Origin: Bacteroidota bacterium
GTDB taxonomy: Bacteria > Bacteroidota > Bacteroidia > Cytophagales > Cyclobacteriaceae
DNA: 45,259 bases
Direction: 5' to 3'
NCBI GenBank assembly: GCA_023412765.1
Contig: JAEZBX010000115.1
Location: forward strand, 1 to 45,259
Shown: positions 15,955-24,322 of the stretch, piece by piece
How positions within the stretch are numbered: position 1 is the first letter of the stretch
Layout: each line of letters opens with the position of its first letter
Made by a program: the position numbers and the translations under genes
The notes under the pieces: generated by a model
What the model was told of the DNA's origin: nothing
Databases searched by the model: none
The model's input: only the letters and a program-made list of their open reading frames with translations

Positions 15955-18642
15955 ATGAACCATACAACGCTTAAGCTAAGCGGCCTGGAAGCCGTTGAAA
16001 TTACTCCGCAATCAAACTTTGTTAATATTGGCGAACGAACTAATGTCACCGGATCTGCAAAGTTCCTAAAGCTCATAAAGGAAGATAAATTTGATGAGGC
16101 TTTGGAAGTTGCGCTTGACCAGGTGCGTGGTGGCGCTCAGGTAATCGATGTCAACATGGACGAAGGCATGCTTGATTCGAAAGCTGCAATGGTGAAATTT
16201 CTGAACCTGATGGCGTCGGAGCCTGAAATTGCACGTGTGCCGGTAATGGTGGATTCTTCAAAGTGGGAAGTTATCGAGGAAGGCCTGAAATGTTTACAGG
16301 GAAAAGGTATAGTCAACTCGATTAGTATGAAAGCGGGCCTTGATGAGTTTATCAGACAGGCTAAATTGGTTAGAAGGTATGGGGCAGCCGTTGTGGTGAT
16401 GGCATTTGATGAAGAAGGCCAGGCAGATACTTATGAAAGAAGAATCTCCATCTGCAAACGGGCTTATGATATATTGGTTAACGATGTAAAATTTCCACCA
16501 CAGGACATCATCTTCGACCCAAACATTTTCCCGGTAGCCACAGGCATCGAGGAACATTGCAACTACGCCGTTGATTTCTTCCGGGCTGCGAAGTGGATTC
16601 GCGAGAATCTTCCCCATGCACATGTCAGCGGAGGCGTTAGCAATGTGTCATTCAGCTTCCGCGGGAACCAAAAAGTACGCGAGGCGATGCATACTGCTTT
16701 TTTATACCATGCCATAAAAGCGGGTATGGATATGGGCATTGTCAATCCCAGTATGCTGGAGGTCTATGATGATATTGACAAGGAGTTGCTTGAGAGGGTA
16801 GAGGATGTATTGTTGAATAGAAGAGACGACGCAACGGAGCGTTTACTGGAATTCGCTGAAACTGTAAAGGGTTCTGCAAAAAAGAAAGGATTGGACGATG
16901 AGTGGCGCAAGGGAACTGTTGAAGAACGAATTACACATGCTCTTGTAAAGGGTGTTATTGACTATATCGATCAGGATACCGAGGAAGCGCGATTAAAGTA
17001 TGGAAAACCGCTCAATGTAATAGAAGGTCCATTGATGGCAGGTATGAATGTGGTTGGCGACCTATTTGGCGCGGGCAAAATGTTTTTACCACAAGTGGTT
17101 AAGAGCGCTCGCGTTATGAAAAAATCTGTTGCCTATCTCACACCTTACCTGGAAGAAGAGAAGCGGAACAGCGGTAATGTAGGCAAGCCTGCAGCCAAGA
17201 TACTGATGGCGACTGTAAAGGGCGATGTACATGATATAGGAAAAAACATTGTCGGTGTTGTTCTGGCTTGTAACAATTATGAAGTAGTTGACCTGGGAGT
17301 TATGGTCCCTTCGGAGAAGATCATCGAAGCTGCCAGACGTGAAAAAGTAGATATGATCGGCCTCAGTGGCTTGATTACTCCTTCCCTGGATGAGATGGTG
17401 CATATGGCGAAAGAAATGCAGCGTGAAAAAATGGAAATGCCGCTGCTGATCGGTGGTGCTACTACCTCGCGTATCCATACTGCAGTTAAAATTGATCCGG
17501 TTTACGATGGGCCGGTTGTCCACGTGTTGGATGCTTCGCGTAGCGTTCCCGTTGCGAGTGAGTTTGTCAATCCTGATAGCTTTCACAAAATAAAAGGAAG
17601 ATTCAAGGAGGAGTATGCTAAATTAAGAGTTGAGTATGGCAATCGGAGGGAGCAAAAGCATTACATCACCTTGTCCGATGCACGAGCCAATTGCGTTAAT
17701 ATTGATTGGAAATCCACACCTATTACCAAGCCCCGGTTTTTTGGAAGAAAACAATTGTTGAATTATCCTCTTGAAGAAATAAGAGAATACATTGATTGGA
17801 CACCTTTTTTCCAAACCTGGATGTTGGCTGGACGTTATCCCGGAATTTTGAAAGATTCGGTTGTAGGGGCTGAGGCACAGCGCTTGTTTGACGAGGCTCA
17901 AAAAATGCTTGATCAAATAATTCAAAGTCGAAGTTTACAGGCTAACGGCGTGGTGGGATTTTATCCTGCTGCGCGCACGGAAACCGACGATGTCGTGCTG
18001 TCGCGGAAAGAAGGCGAGGCTCCTTTTGAAACCTTGCATTTCTTGCGTCAACAAAATAAAAAGGCCCAGAACCTTCCCAACTTTTGTCTGGCTGATTTTA
18101 TTGCTCCCGAAAATTCCGGCCGCCAGGATTACATCGGGATGTTCGCCGTAACGGCGGGAATAGGTATCGAAAAGTTGCTGGAAAAATACAAAGAGAAGCA
18201 AGACGACTATTCGCAAATCATGGTAAAAGCGTTGGCGGATAGATTGGCAGAAGCTTTTGCAGAGTGCCTCCATGCTAAAGTACGTCGAGAGTTTTGGGGA
18301 TATGCTCCTGAGGAGAAAATGAGTAACGATGAAATGATTGCTGAAAAATACCGCGGTATAAGACCCGCACCTGGATACCCTGCGTGTCCGGATCATACAG
18401 AAAAGGAAATACTCTTCAGGTTGCTTGATGCAGAAAAGGCCGGGATTAAATTGACCGAATCTTTTGCCATGTACCCGGCTTCCTCCGTCAGCGGATTTTA
18501 TTTCGCGAGCCCCGAATCAAAATATTTTGGACTGGGCAAAATCGATAAAGACCAGGTAATCGAGTACGCCGCGCGCAAGAGTATGTCGGTGGAAGAAATT
18601 GAAAAATGGTTAGCACCCAACCTTTCCTATGAGCGTGTTTAA
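15955..18642 (+). CDS. metH: Cobalamin-dependent methionine synthase, folate/B12/activation subunit
   Basis: An 895-aa protein with the last three MetH modules. The pterin-binding domain is about residues 15-280 (FVNIGERTNVTGSAKF, then GGAQVIDVNMDEGMLD). The B12-binding cap and Rossmann domain are about 290-540, with the cobalt-ligand motif GDVHDIGKNIVG (H426) and the SGLITPSLDEM loop. The reactivation domain runs about 560-895, ending with the SAM-binding signature RGIRPAPGYPACPDH and YPASSVSGFYF. It lacks the homocysteine domain, which the gene just upstream provides. Its last codons and TAA stop lie inside the first unit of the octamer array at 18635. With metF downstream it forms the methyl branch of one-carbon metabolism. 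Confidence 0.95.
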   Translation: MNHTTLKLSGLEAVEITPQSNFVNIGERTNVTGSAKFLKLIKEDKFDEALEVALDQVRGGAQVIDVNMDEGMLDSKAAMVKFLNLMASEPEIARVPVMVDSSKWEVIEEGLKCLQGKGIVNSISMKAGLDEFIRQAKLVRRYGAAVVVMAFDEEGQADTYERRISICKRAYDILVNDVKFPPQDIIFDPNIFPVATGIEEHCNYAVDFFRAAKWIRENLPHAHVSGGVSNVSFSFRGNQKVREAMHTAFLYHAIKAGMDMGIVNPSMLEVYDDIDKELLERVEDVLLNRRDDATERLLEFAETVKGSAKKKGLDDEWRKGTVEERITHALVKGVIDYIDQDTEEARLKYGKPLNVIEGPLMAGMNVVGDLFGAGKMFLPQVVKSARVMKKSVAYLTPYLEEEKRNSGNVGKPAAKILMATVKGDVHDIGKNIVGVVLACNNYEVVDLGVMVPSEKIIEAARREKVDMIGLSGLITPSLDEMVHMAKEMQREKMEMPLLIGGATTSRIHTAVKIDPVYDGPVVHVLDASRSVPVASEFVNPDSFHKIKGRFKEEYAKLRVEYGNRREQKHYITLSDARANCVNIDWKSTPITKPRFFGRKQLLNYPLEEIREYIDWTPFFQTWMLAGRYPGILKDSVVGAEAQRLFDEAQKMLDQIIQSRSLQANGVVGFYPAARTETDDVVLSRKEGEAPFETLHFLRQQNKKAQNLPNFCLADFIAPENSGRQDYIGMFAVTAGIGIEKLLEKYKEKQDDYSQIMVKALADRLAEAFAECLHAKVRREFWGYAPEEKMSNDEMIAEKYRGIRPAPGYPACPDHTEKEILFRLLDAEKAGIKLTESFAMYPASSVSGFYFASPESKYFGLGKIDKDQVIEYAARKSMSVEEIEKWLAPNLSYERV

Positions 18643-18690
18643 GTGTTGAGGTGTTTAAGAGTTTAGGTGTTTAGGTGTTTAGGTGTTTTT
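18635..18690 (+). repeat. Left octamer array (GTGTTTAG)7 of the four-helix element
   Basis: Seven contiguous 8-bp units: GTGTTTAA, GTGTTGAG, GTGTTTAA, GAGTTTAG, GTGTTTAG, GTGTTTAG, GTGTTTTT. The first unit contains the metH stop codon (TAA at 18640-18642). It is the inverted counterpart of 19106-19145; aligned in register, 36 of 40 positions are complementary, so a transcript could form a long hairpin around the four-helix gene. Confidence 0.95.
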
Positions 18691-18741
18691 GGGGGATTAG
18701 TGGTATATTAAGTGTTGACGTTAGCTATAATTATAAATACA

Positions 18742-19125
18742 ATGATTACAAGATTTGAAGACTTGCGCTGTTGGCAGGAGGCACGACAGCTGGTAAAAGA
18801 AATCTATTTAATATCTGAGCAGGGGAAGCTCTGCAAAGATTTTGATACAAAGAGCCAGTTGAAACGTGCGGCTCTATCCATAATGAATAATATTGCGGAA
18901 GGTTTTGGCAAGTACAGTAGCCGGGAGTTTATCCGATACCTTGATATTGCAAATAATTCTGCATCTGAAGTGAAGAGCATTTTGTATGTATTGCTGGATT
19001 TGAATTACTTAGAATTGGAAAGAATTGTGGAGCTACAGGTGAAGGCAGATGGTGTGAAGGCTCTTTGTTTAGCACTGATAAAGCACTTAGTCACTCGCGA
19101 CAAACCTAAACACCTAAACACCTAA
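18742..19125 (+). CDS. Four-helix bundle protein (S23 / 23S rRNA intervening-sequence protein family)
   Basis: A 127-aa protein from ATG 18742; an in-frame GTG at 18712 would add ten unlikely residues. The sequence MITRFEDLRCWQEARQLVKEIY, the SQLKRAALSIMNNIAEGFGKYSSREFIRYLDIA core and the later ASEVKSILYVLLDLNYL are characteristic of the family first found encoded by intervening sequences in 23S rRNA and related to the accessory protein bAvd of diversity-generating retroelements. Family members form pentameric, positively charged bundles thought to bind nucleic acid. It sits between metH and metF, unrelated to their pathway, and is framed by inverted octamer arrays; its last residues (KHLNT) and stop are encoded by the right-hand array. 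This suggests insertion as a unit. Confidence 0.9.
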   Translation: MITRFEDLRCWQEARQLVKEIYLISEQGKLCKDFDTKSQLKRAALSIMNNIAEGFGKYSSREFIRYLDIANNSASEVKSILYVLLDLNYLELERIVELQVKADGVKALCLALIKHLVTRDKPKHLNT

Positions 19126-19145
19126 ACACTTAAACACTTAAACAC
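19106..19145 (+). repeat. Right octamer array (CTAAACAC)5 of the four-helix element
   Basis: Five contiguous units: CTAAACAC x3, then TTAAACAC x2. They are the reverse complement of the left array at 18635-18690. It starts inside the end of the four-helix gene and finishes 4 bp before the metF start codon. Confidence 0.95.
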
Positions 19146-19149
19146 AATA

Positions 19150-20106
19150 ATGAAGGTCTGTGAACATTTAAAAAACGCAAACGGGAAAACATTATTCACC
19201 ATTGAAATTCTTCCACCGCTAAAGGGTGAGAACATACGAACGCTGTTTGATAACATCGACCCGCTGATGGAGTTCAAACCGCCGTTTATAGATGTGACTT
19301 ATCACCGTGAGGAATACGTATACAAAAAAACTCCAAGTGGTTTATTGGAAAAGCGAACAACGCGAAAAAGACCGGGTACCGTTGGAATATGCGCAGCGAT
19401 TCAAAATCGGTATAAAGTAGACACTGTACCACACATTATCTGCGGAGGCTTCTCAAAGGAAGAGACCGAAAATGCGCTTATAGATCTTCACTTTCTGGGC
19501 ATTGACAACATCCTGGTTCTTCAAGGTGATGCGATCAAATCCGAGTCTAGATTTGTCCCTGAACCCGACGGCTATCGTTATGCTTCGGAACTCCTGGAAC
19601 AAGTAGTAAAGATGAACAAGGGTATCTACCTGGAAGATGAACTACAAAATACTTCACCGACAAGCTTTTGTATCGGTGTTGCAGGGTATCCTGAAAAGCA
19701 CTACTCAGCTCCGAATTTGAAGACTGACTTAAAATATCTTAAACTGAAGGTCGACCTGGGCGCTGAATATATTGTGACGCAAATGTTTTTTGATAATAAC
19801 AAGTATTTTCACTTTGTTGAAGAATGTAGAAAGGCAGGTATAAACGTTCCTATCATTCCAGGAATAAAGCCACTCACCGGAAAAGGTCAAATTACCATCC
19901 TACCCAAAACGTTTCATATCGATATTCCTGAAGAATTGTCAGAAGAGGTCGAAAAATGCAAGGATAACGCGGCCGTCAGGGAGGTTGGAATTGAATGGTG
20001 TGTGAAACAGTCAAAGGAGCTGATCAAAAATAATGTTCCTACCCTGCATTTTTATAGCATGGGTAAGTCTGACCCCATTTACCGCATAGCAAGGGAGCTA
20101 TTTTAG
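19150..20106 (+). CDS. metF: Methylenetetrahydrofolate reductase
   Basis: A 318-aa FAD-dependent MTHFR that reduces 5,10-methylene-THF to 5-methyl-THF, the methyl donor for the methionine synthase encoded upstream. The N-terminal FTIEILPPLKGENI and FIDVTYHREEY match the family's first beta strands. The folate/FAD barrel continues through VPHIICGGFSKEE, LVLQGD, GVAGYPEKH and the conserved YIVTQMFFDNNKYF and PIIPGIKPL segments. It is slightly longer than E. coli MetF (296 aa). The ATG lies 4 bp after the right octamer array, so its initiation region is array sequence; the element probably separates it from an ancestral closer coupling with metH. Confidence 0.95.
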   Translation: MKVCEHLKNANGKTLFTIEILPPLKGENIRTLFDNIDPLMEFKPPFIDVTYHREEYVYKKTPSGLLEKRTTRKRPGTVGICAAIQNRYKVDTVPHIICGGFSKEETENALIDLHFLGIDNILVLQGDAIKSESRFVPEPDGYRYASELLEQVVKMNKGIYLEDELQNTSPTSFCIGVAGYPEKHYSAPNLKTDLKYLKLKVDLGAEYIVTQMFFDNNKYFHFVEECRKAGINVPIIPGIKPLTGKGQITILPKTFHIDIPEELSEEVEKCKDNAAVREVGIEWCVKQSKELIKNNVPTLHFYSMGKSDPIYRIARELF

Positions 20107-20142
20107 GCTAACTTTATCAGTTAGCATGTAGGACTATTTTTT
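20107..20142 (+). terminator. Hairpin after metF
   Basis: GCTAACT (20107-20113) and AGTTAGC (20119-20125) give a perfect 7-bp stem with a 5-nt loop beginning at the base after the metF stop, followed after about 11 nt by a run of six T. A plausible, somewhat loose, end of the met operon. The next start codon is at 20146, so read-through is also possible. Confidence 0.45.
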
Positions 20143-20145
20143 AAA

Positions 20146-21633
20146 ATGAATAGATTTTCCTTCTTGTTTTGGTTGGTTACGCTGTTTTTTGTTGATTTTA
20201 ACGTTCACGCAAAGCCCGGACTCGATTCTTTGCTGAACGCACTTCCGCACGCGGAAAACGGGCAAAAAAGGATCGATTTGCTCAATAATCTTGCATTAGC
20301 TTACACGTCCGTTTCGATCGAAGATGCGGAAAAATTTGCGACACAGGCGATTGGCCATTCACGAGAAAACAACTACCAGGATGGCTTGGCCGAAGGCTAT
20401 AAGATCCTGGGTGCTACTTATTACCTTAAAGGAGAGCACAATAAAGCGATAGAATATTCCTACGAAGCGCTCAAAGTTTTCGAAGCGATCAAGGATAGAG
20501 CTGGTCAGTCGGACGTTTTGAACAATATGGCGATCGTGTATACGGCACGTCAGGAAATTGAAAAAGCGTATGACCTTTCTTCCAGATCATTAACCATCAA
20601 GCGCGAAATTGGGGATAGCCTTGGCGTTGCAAAGGTCATTCTCGCGTTAGCCGAAATTTACATGGAGCAAAAAAAATTCGACACTGGCCTCGCGTTTGGC
20701 AAAGAAGCATTGAAGCGTTACCGGTTACTAGACGATCAGCGTGGAATTAGCCGCGCTATGCTACAATTGGGACGAATGTATCATCGGTTGAAGAACTGGC
20801 CATACGCATCGGGCTATTATTATGAAACGATCAGAACAGCCACGCGAGCTAATGACCATATTCAAATCATTGAAGCACACAAGCAGCTTGGTAAGCTTTA
20901 TCTGGAAGCTCATCGGTACGATTCGTCATACCATTATTTGAAACAAGCGCTTTCCCTCGCCCGCGACAAGGACAGTAAGTCGAATGAAATGGAATCAAAT
21001 AAGTATTTGTCGAAATACTTTACAGCCGTTGAAGAACTCGACTCGTCGTTGTTGTATATGGAACGGGCAAGCGCTCTTGAGCGCGAGATTTTTGATATTC
21101 AGAAGTCACAGCAGATCGAAACCACGGAGATGTTATACCAGTTTGAGAAGAATGAACAAATACTAACTTTCAAGGAAGCCCAGATACAACGACAGCATAT
21201 GGCTATCATTGGCGTTACCATAATTCTGGTATTGGTAACAATTTTCGGTTACAAACTATATGGGCTCAATGAAAACAACAAGACCGCAAGGGAAGCTCTG
21301 CAGGCTCTAAATATTGAGATTAATAAATTAAATGAAGGTCTCGAAGAAAAGGTTCAGGAAAGAACTGAAGAAATCAGGATGCAAAATCAAAAGCTGGTTG
21401 AGTATGCATTCTTTACAGCACACGAAGTGCGCGGACCTCTTGCCAGGATATTAGGACTAGTAGAGTTGGTGAAAGTCAAAGAATTAAATCACGAGCGTGA
21501 AGAAATCATTTCCCGCTTGCAGACTTCTGCAAATGAATTGGATGAAATCCTTCGCGAGGTTAACCGCAAATTGGAAAGCAAAGAGACCACTGGTTATAAC
21601 CTTCGCCCGTCTTCGGAGACGCAGCAAGGTTAA
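20146..21633 (+). CDS. TPR protein with transmembrane helix and orphan histidine-kinase dimerisation domain
   Basis: A 495-aa protein. Signal peptide about 1-22 (ending near VHAK); about six tetratricopeptide repeats to residue 320 (DVLNNMAIVYTARQEIEKAY is one helix pair); a transmembrane segment about 350-371 (AIIGVTIILVLVTIFGY); a coiled coil; then a DHp-like helix pair with a phosphoacceptor-type motif FFTAHEVRGPLARILGL (H426). The chain stops at 495 with no N, G1 or G2 boxes, so there is no HATPase domain, and the DNA after the stop does not encode one. It may be phosphorylated by, or dimerise with, a complete kinase, or act only as a scaffold. A full-length TPR kinase is encoded at 34997-36997. 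Confidence 0.8.
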   Translation: MNRFSFLFWLVTLFFVDFNVHAKPGLDSLLNALPHAENGQKRIDLLNNLALAYTSVSIEDAEKFATQAIGHSRENNYQDGLAEGYKILGATYYLKGEHNKAIEYSYEALKVFEAIKDRAGQSDVLNNMAIVYTARQEIEKAYDLSSRSLTIKREIGDSLGVAKVILALAEIYMEQKKFDTGLAFGKEALKRYRLLDDQRGISRAMLQLGRMYHRLKNWPYASGYYYETIRTATRANDHIQIIEAHKQLGKLYLEAHRYDSSYHYLKQALSLARDKDSKSNEMESNKYLSKYFTAVEELDSSLLYMERASALEREIFDIQKSQQIETTEMLYQFEKNEQILTFKEAQIQRQHMAIIGVTIILVLVTIFGYKLYGLNENNKTAREALQALNIEINKLNEGLEEKVQERTEEIRMQNQKLVEYAFFTAHEVRGPLARILGLVELVKVKELNHEREEIISRLQTSANELDEILREVNRKLESKETTGYNLRPSSETQQG

Positions 21634-21679
21634 TCGACTTCTTAAAATAGCGGTTACCGTTTTACTTTTTTTCACATGA

Positions 21680-21706
21680 ATAGTTTTTTGCTATGCAAAA
21701 AACTAT
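21680..21706. repeat. Perfect 12-bp inverted repeat
   Basis: ATAGTTTTTTGC (21680-21691) and GCAAAAAACTAT (21695-21706) flank a 3-bp spacer. It lies in the 135-bp gap between the TPR gene and the glycosyltransferase gene. It has no T-run after the stem, so it could be an operator or a hairpin terminating transcription inefficiently. Confidence 0.75.
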
Positions 21707-21768
21707 CTGGAATTACTTGATGACCTTGGAAAAACCCTGTGTTAACGTAGGCCCTACCTGCGTTTGTT

Positions 21769-23082
21769 ATGCTTTATCCTTCAAATAAAATGACACGGCA
21801 GGTCCAATCATCCCAAGCAGATTCCAAAACTTTAGAAAGAGTCGTACTTAGCCATCCTTCGGGAAACGAAGTTGTCCGCGGCGCGCTTAACGGTCTGCAG
21901 TCCGCAGACTTATTGGACAGTTTTTATACTTCTTTTGCCTGTTTTCCAGGAACCTTCCTTGAAAAATTCGCATCGTCGATTCCTGCTTTGTCTGATGTAA
22001 AAAAGAGAACGTTCGCTGCAGAATTGCGGTCAAAAACTCAGACTTTCCCATTCCGTGAACTCGGAAGAATTGCTGCTACGAAGATAGGCATCAGCACCCT
22101 CGTCAAACACGAAGTAGGATTCTTTTCCCTTGATTCAGTTTATCAATCACTCGACAGGAAGCTCGCAGGCGTCATCGAGAAATCGTCATTGCAAGGAGTA
22201 GGGGGAGTCTATGCATTTGAAGATGGCGCTGAATTTACTTTCAAGGCAGCAAAAGCACGAGGTATAAAATGCCTTTATGACCTACCCATTGGATACTGGC
22301 GCTATGCGATCAAGCTAATGGCGAATGAACGAGAGGTGAGACCTGAGTGGGCAAAGACGCTCACAGTGTATCTAAACTCTGAAGAAAAGTGTGCCCGAAA
22401 GGATGAGGAAATCAGGCTGGCCGATCACATCTTTCTCGCCAGCTCATTCACAGCAAAATCGCTGGGCGAGTTTCCTGGAAAGACTCCACCCGTTAGCATT
22501 ATTCCATATGGATTTCCACCTGTTAATGGCGAACGGATATACAATGCCAATTACAATAATCCTCTGAAGTTATTGTTTGTCGGCGGATTGTCGCAACGAA
22601 AGGGAATAGCTAATGTTTTCGAAGCTGTAAGTTCTTTGAGAAAACACGTTTCACTTACGATTGTAGGTCAAAAAGCAGTCGAAGATTGCGACATATTGAA
22701 CAAGTCATTGTCACAATATAGATGGATACCGAGCCTTCCTCATGCAGAGATTTTAAACTTGATGCGCGAGCACGACGTTTTACTTTTTCCATCGCTCTTC
22801 GAAGGCTTCGGTCTTGTAATCACAGAAGCTATGTCGCAAGGTACACCTGTCATTACCACTGATCGCACAGTTGGACCAGACTTGCTTACACACGGCGAAA
22901 ATGGATGGCTGATCGAAGCAGGATCAACGCTTGCCCTACGCGAAACGATTGAGAAAATTCTGGAACATCGAAATGTCGTCGAGTTGGTAGGGCGTGCTGC
23001 ACTAAAGACCGCGGAACGAAGGCCATGGGATATTTACAGCAGGGAAATAGCACAAGTGCTGCGCGAACTCTTGAACAATTAG
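21769..23082 (+). CDS. Glycosyltransferase family 4 protein
   Basis: A 437-aa GT-B fold enzyme that should transfer a sugar from an NDP donor. The C-terminal donor domain is clear: PLKLLFVGGLSQRKGIANVFEAV (about 265-287), the LPHAEILNLMREHDVLLFPSLFEGFGLVITEAMSQG block with the E-x7-E motif of GT4 enzymes, then PVITTDRTVGPDLL and ENGWLIEAG. The N-terminal half is acceptor-binding and not diagnostic (VVLSHPSGNEVVRGALNGL). The acceptor and sugar are unknown. It stands alone, convergent with the galactonate dehydratase gene with 10 bp between stops. A second ATG seven codons in (21790) is an alternative start. Confidence 0.85.
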   Translation: MLYPSNKMTRQVQSSQADSKTLERVVLSHPSGNEVVRGALNGLQSADLLDSFYTSFACFPGTFLEKFASSIPALSDVKKRTFAAELRSKTQTFPFRELGRIAATKIGISTLVKHEVGFFSLDSVYQSLDRKLAGVIEKSSLQGVGGVYAFEDGAEFTFKAAKARGIKCLYDLPIGYWRYAIKLMANEREVRPEWAKTLTVYLNSEEKCARKDEEIRLADHIFLASSFTAKSLGEFPGKTPPVSIIPYGFPPVNGERIYNANYNNPLKLLFVGGLSQRKGIANVFEAVSSLRKHVSLTIVGQKAVEDCDILNKSLSQYRWIPSLPHAEILNLMREHDVLLFPSLFEGFGLVITEAMSQGTPVITTDRTVGPDLLTHGENGWLIEAGSTLALRETIEKILEHRNVVELVGRAALKTAERRPWDIYSREIAQVLRELLNN

Positions 23083-23092
23083 CCTACTTATT

Positions 23093-24241
23093 TCACCACT
23101 CGGCTACACTACCATCCGTGTGCCGCCATACTGGATTCCTCCAGTTATGCCCGGTCGCAGCCATCTTTCGTACATGATCTTCGTTGATTTCAATTCCTAA
23201 CCCGGGAGCATCAGGGATTTTTACTCTACCATTCTCATACCTAAAAACGGTTTCGTCTACCAGGTAATCCAACAAATCACTTCCCTGGTTATAATGAATA
23301 CCCAGACTTTGTTCCTGGATGAAAGCGTTGTGGCATGTTGCATCTACCTGCAGACACGCAGCCAAGGCAATCGGGCCTAACGGACAATGAGGTGCCGCAG
23401 CAACATCAAATGCCTCAGCCATTGAAATGATTTTCTTACACTCTGTAATACCGCCTGCGTGAGAAACGTCAGGCTGTATGATATCTACATATCCATCCGT
23501 AAGCAAGGTTTTGAAATCCCACCTTGAAAACATTCGCTCCCCGGTTGCAATGGGTATAGCAACATGGTTTGCAATTTCGCGAAGTGCTTCATTATTCTCA
23601 GGCAGAACCGGCTCTTCAATGAACATTGGATGGAAAGGTTCGAGCTCTTTCGCCAGGATCTTAGCCATGGGTTTATGAACCCTGCCATGAAAATCAATTC
23701 CAATGCCAAAGTCGATGCCAACGGTATCCCTAACTGCAGCAATGCGGGCGATTGCATCGTCAATCTTTTTATGCGTATCGATGTATTGCAGCTCTTCGGT
23801 TGCATTCATCTTTACAGCTGTAAATCCATGATCCGCCATTTTCTTTGCTGCATTTCCGACTTCGGCAGGCCTGTCACCACCAATCCACGAGTATACTTTA
23901 ATGGTATCGCGCGCCTTCCCACCCAGTAGCTGGTGAATCGGCGCATTGTGATATTTACCTTTTATGTCCCACAGTGCTTGGTCAATACCTGCAATAGCAC
24001 TCATGAGAATGGGACCGCCTCGATAGAACCCCGCACGGTACAGCATGTTCCAATGATCTTCGATGTTCATCGGATCGCGTCCGATAAGATATTCCATACA
24101 CTCCTCTACTGCAGTTTTAACAGTTGCAGCCTTCCCTTCAATCACCGGTTCACCCCATCCTGATATTCCTTCATCGGTTTCAATTTTGAGAAAGAGCCAG
24201 CGAGGTGGCACAAGGTAAAGTGTATGTCCTGTAATTTTCAT
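23093..24241 (-). CDS. dgoD: D-galactonate dehydratase
   Basis: A 382-aa enolase-superfamily enzyme converting D-galactonate to 2-keto-3-deoxy-D-galactonate. The metal ligands and general acid/base residues fall at the E. coli DgoD numbers: D183 and H185 (GIDFHGRVHKP), E209 (FIEEP), E235 (ATGERMF) and H285 (AAAPHCPLGP). The N-terminal capping domain (ISGWGEPVIEGKA) and the C-terminal WRHTDGSVAEW also match the family. It lies 81 bp downstream of the GH26 gene on the same strand, which suggests co-transcription and a role in using sugars from a galactose-containing plant polysaccharide such as galactomannan (inference). No kinase or aldolase of the De Ley-Doudoroff route is visible nearby. Confidence 0.93.
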   Translation of the reverse strand: MKITGHTLYLVPPRWLFLKIETDEGISGWGEPVIEGKAATVKTAVEECMEYLIGRDPMNIEDHWNMLYRAGFYRGGPILMSAIAGIDQALWDIKGKYHNAPIHQLLGGKARDTIKVYSWIGGDRPAEVGNAAKKMADHGFTAVKMNATEELQYIDTHKKIDDAIARIAAVRDTVGIDFGIGIDFHGRVHKPMAKILAKELEPFHPMFIEEPVLPENNEALREIANHVAIPIATGERMFSRWDFKTLLTDGYVDIIQPDVSHAGGITECKKIISMAEAFDVAAAPHCPLGPIALAACLQVDATCHNAFIQEQSLGIHYNQGSDLLDYLVDETVFRYENGRVKIPDAPGLGIEINEDHVRKMAATGHNWRNPVWRHTDGSVAEW

Positions 24242-24322
24242 AATGAATAAACTGTGTATGACCTAAGTCGTGCTCAAGCTAATGAAAATCCGAATGCTTT
24301 CATCGCGATCGAAGCCATCAAA

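Noticed and set aside
14848..18642. Methionine synthase in two ORFs as a frameshifted pseudogene
   Set aside because: The break is exactly at a domain boundary, with 93 bp of non-coding DNA, a proper stop and ATG, and all catalytic residues intact in both halves. A genuine two-gene MetH is more likely.
18712..18741. GTG at 18712 as start of the four-helix gene and a sigma70-type promoter before it
   Set aside because: The ten extra residues do not fit the family, which starts at MITRFEDL, and TTGACG is only 5 bp from TATAAT, too close for a promoter.
18635..19145. CRISPR or integron-like array
   Set aside because: Units are 8 bp with no spacers, in inverted orientation, and no cas or integrase gene is present.
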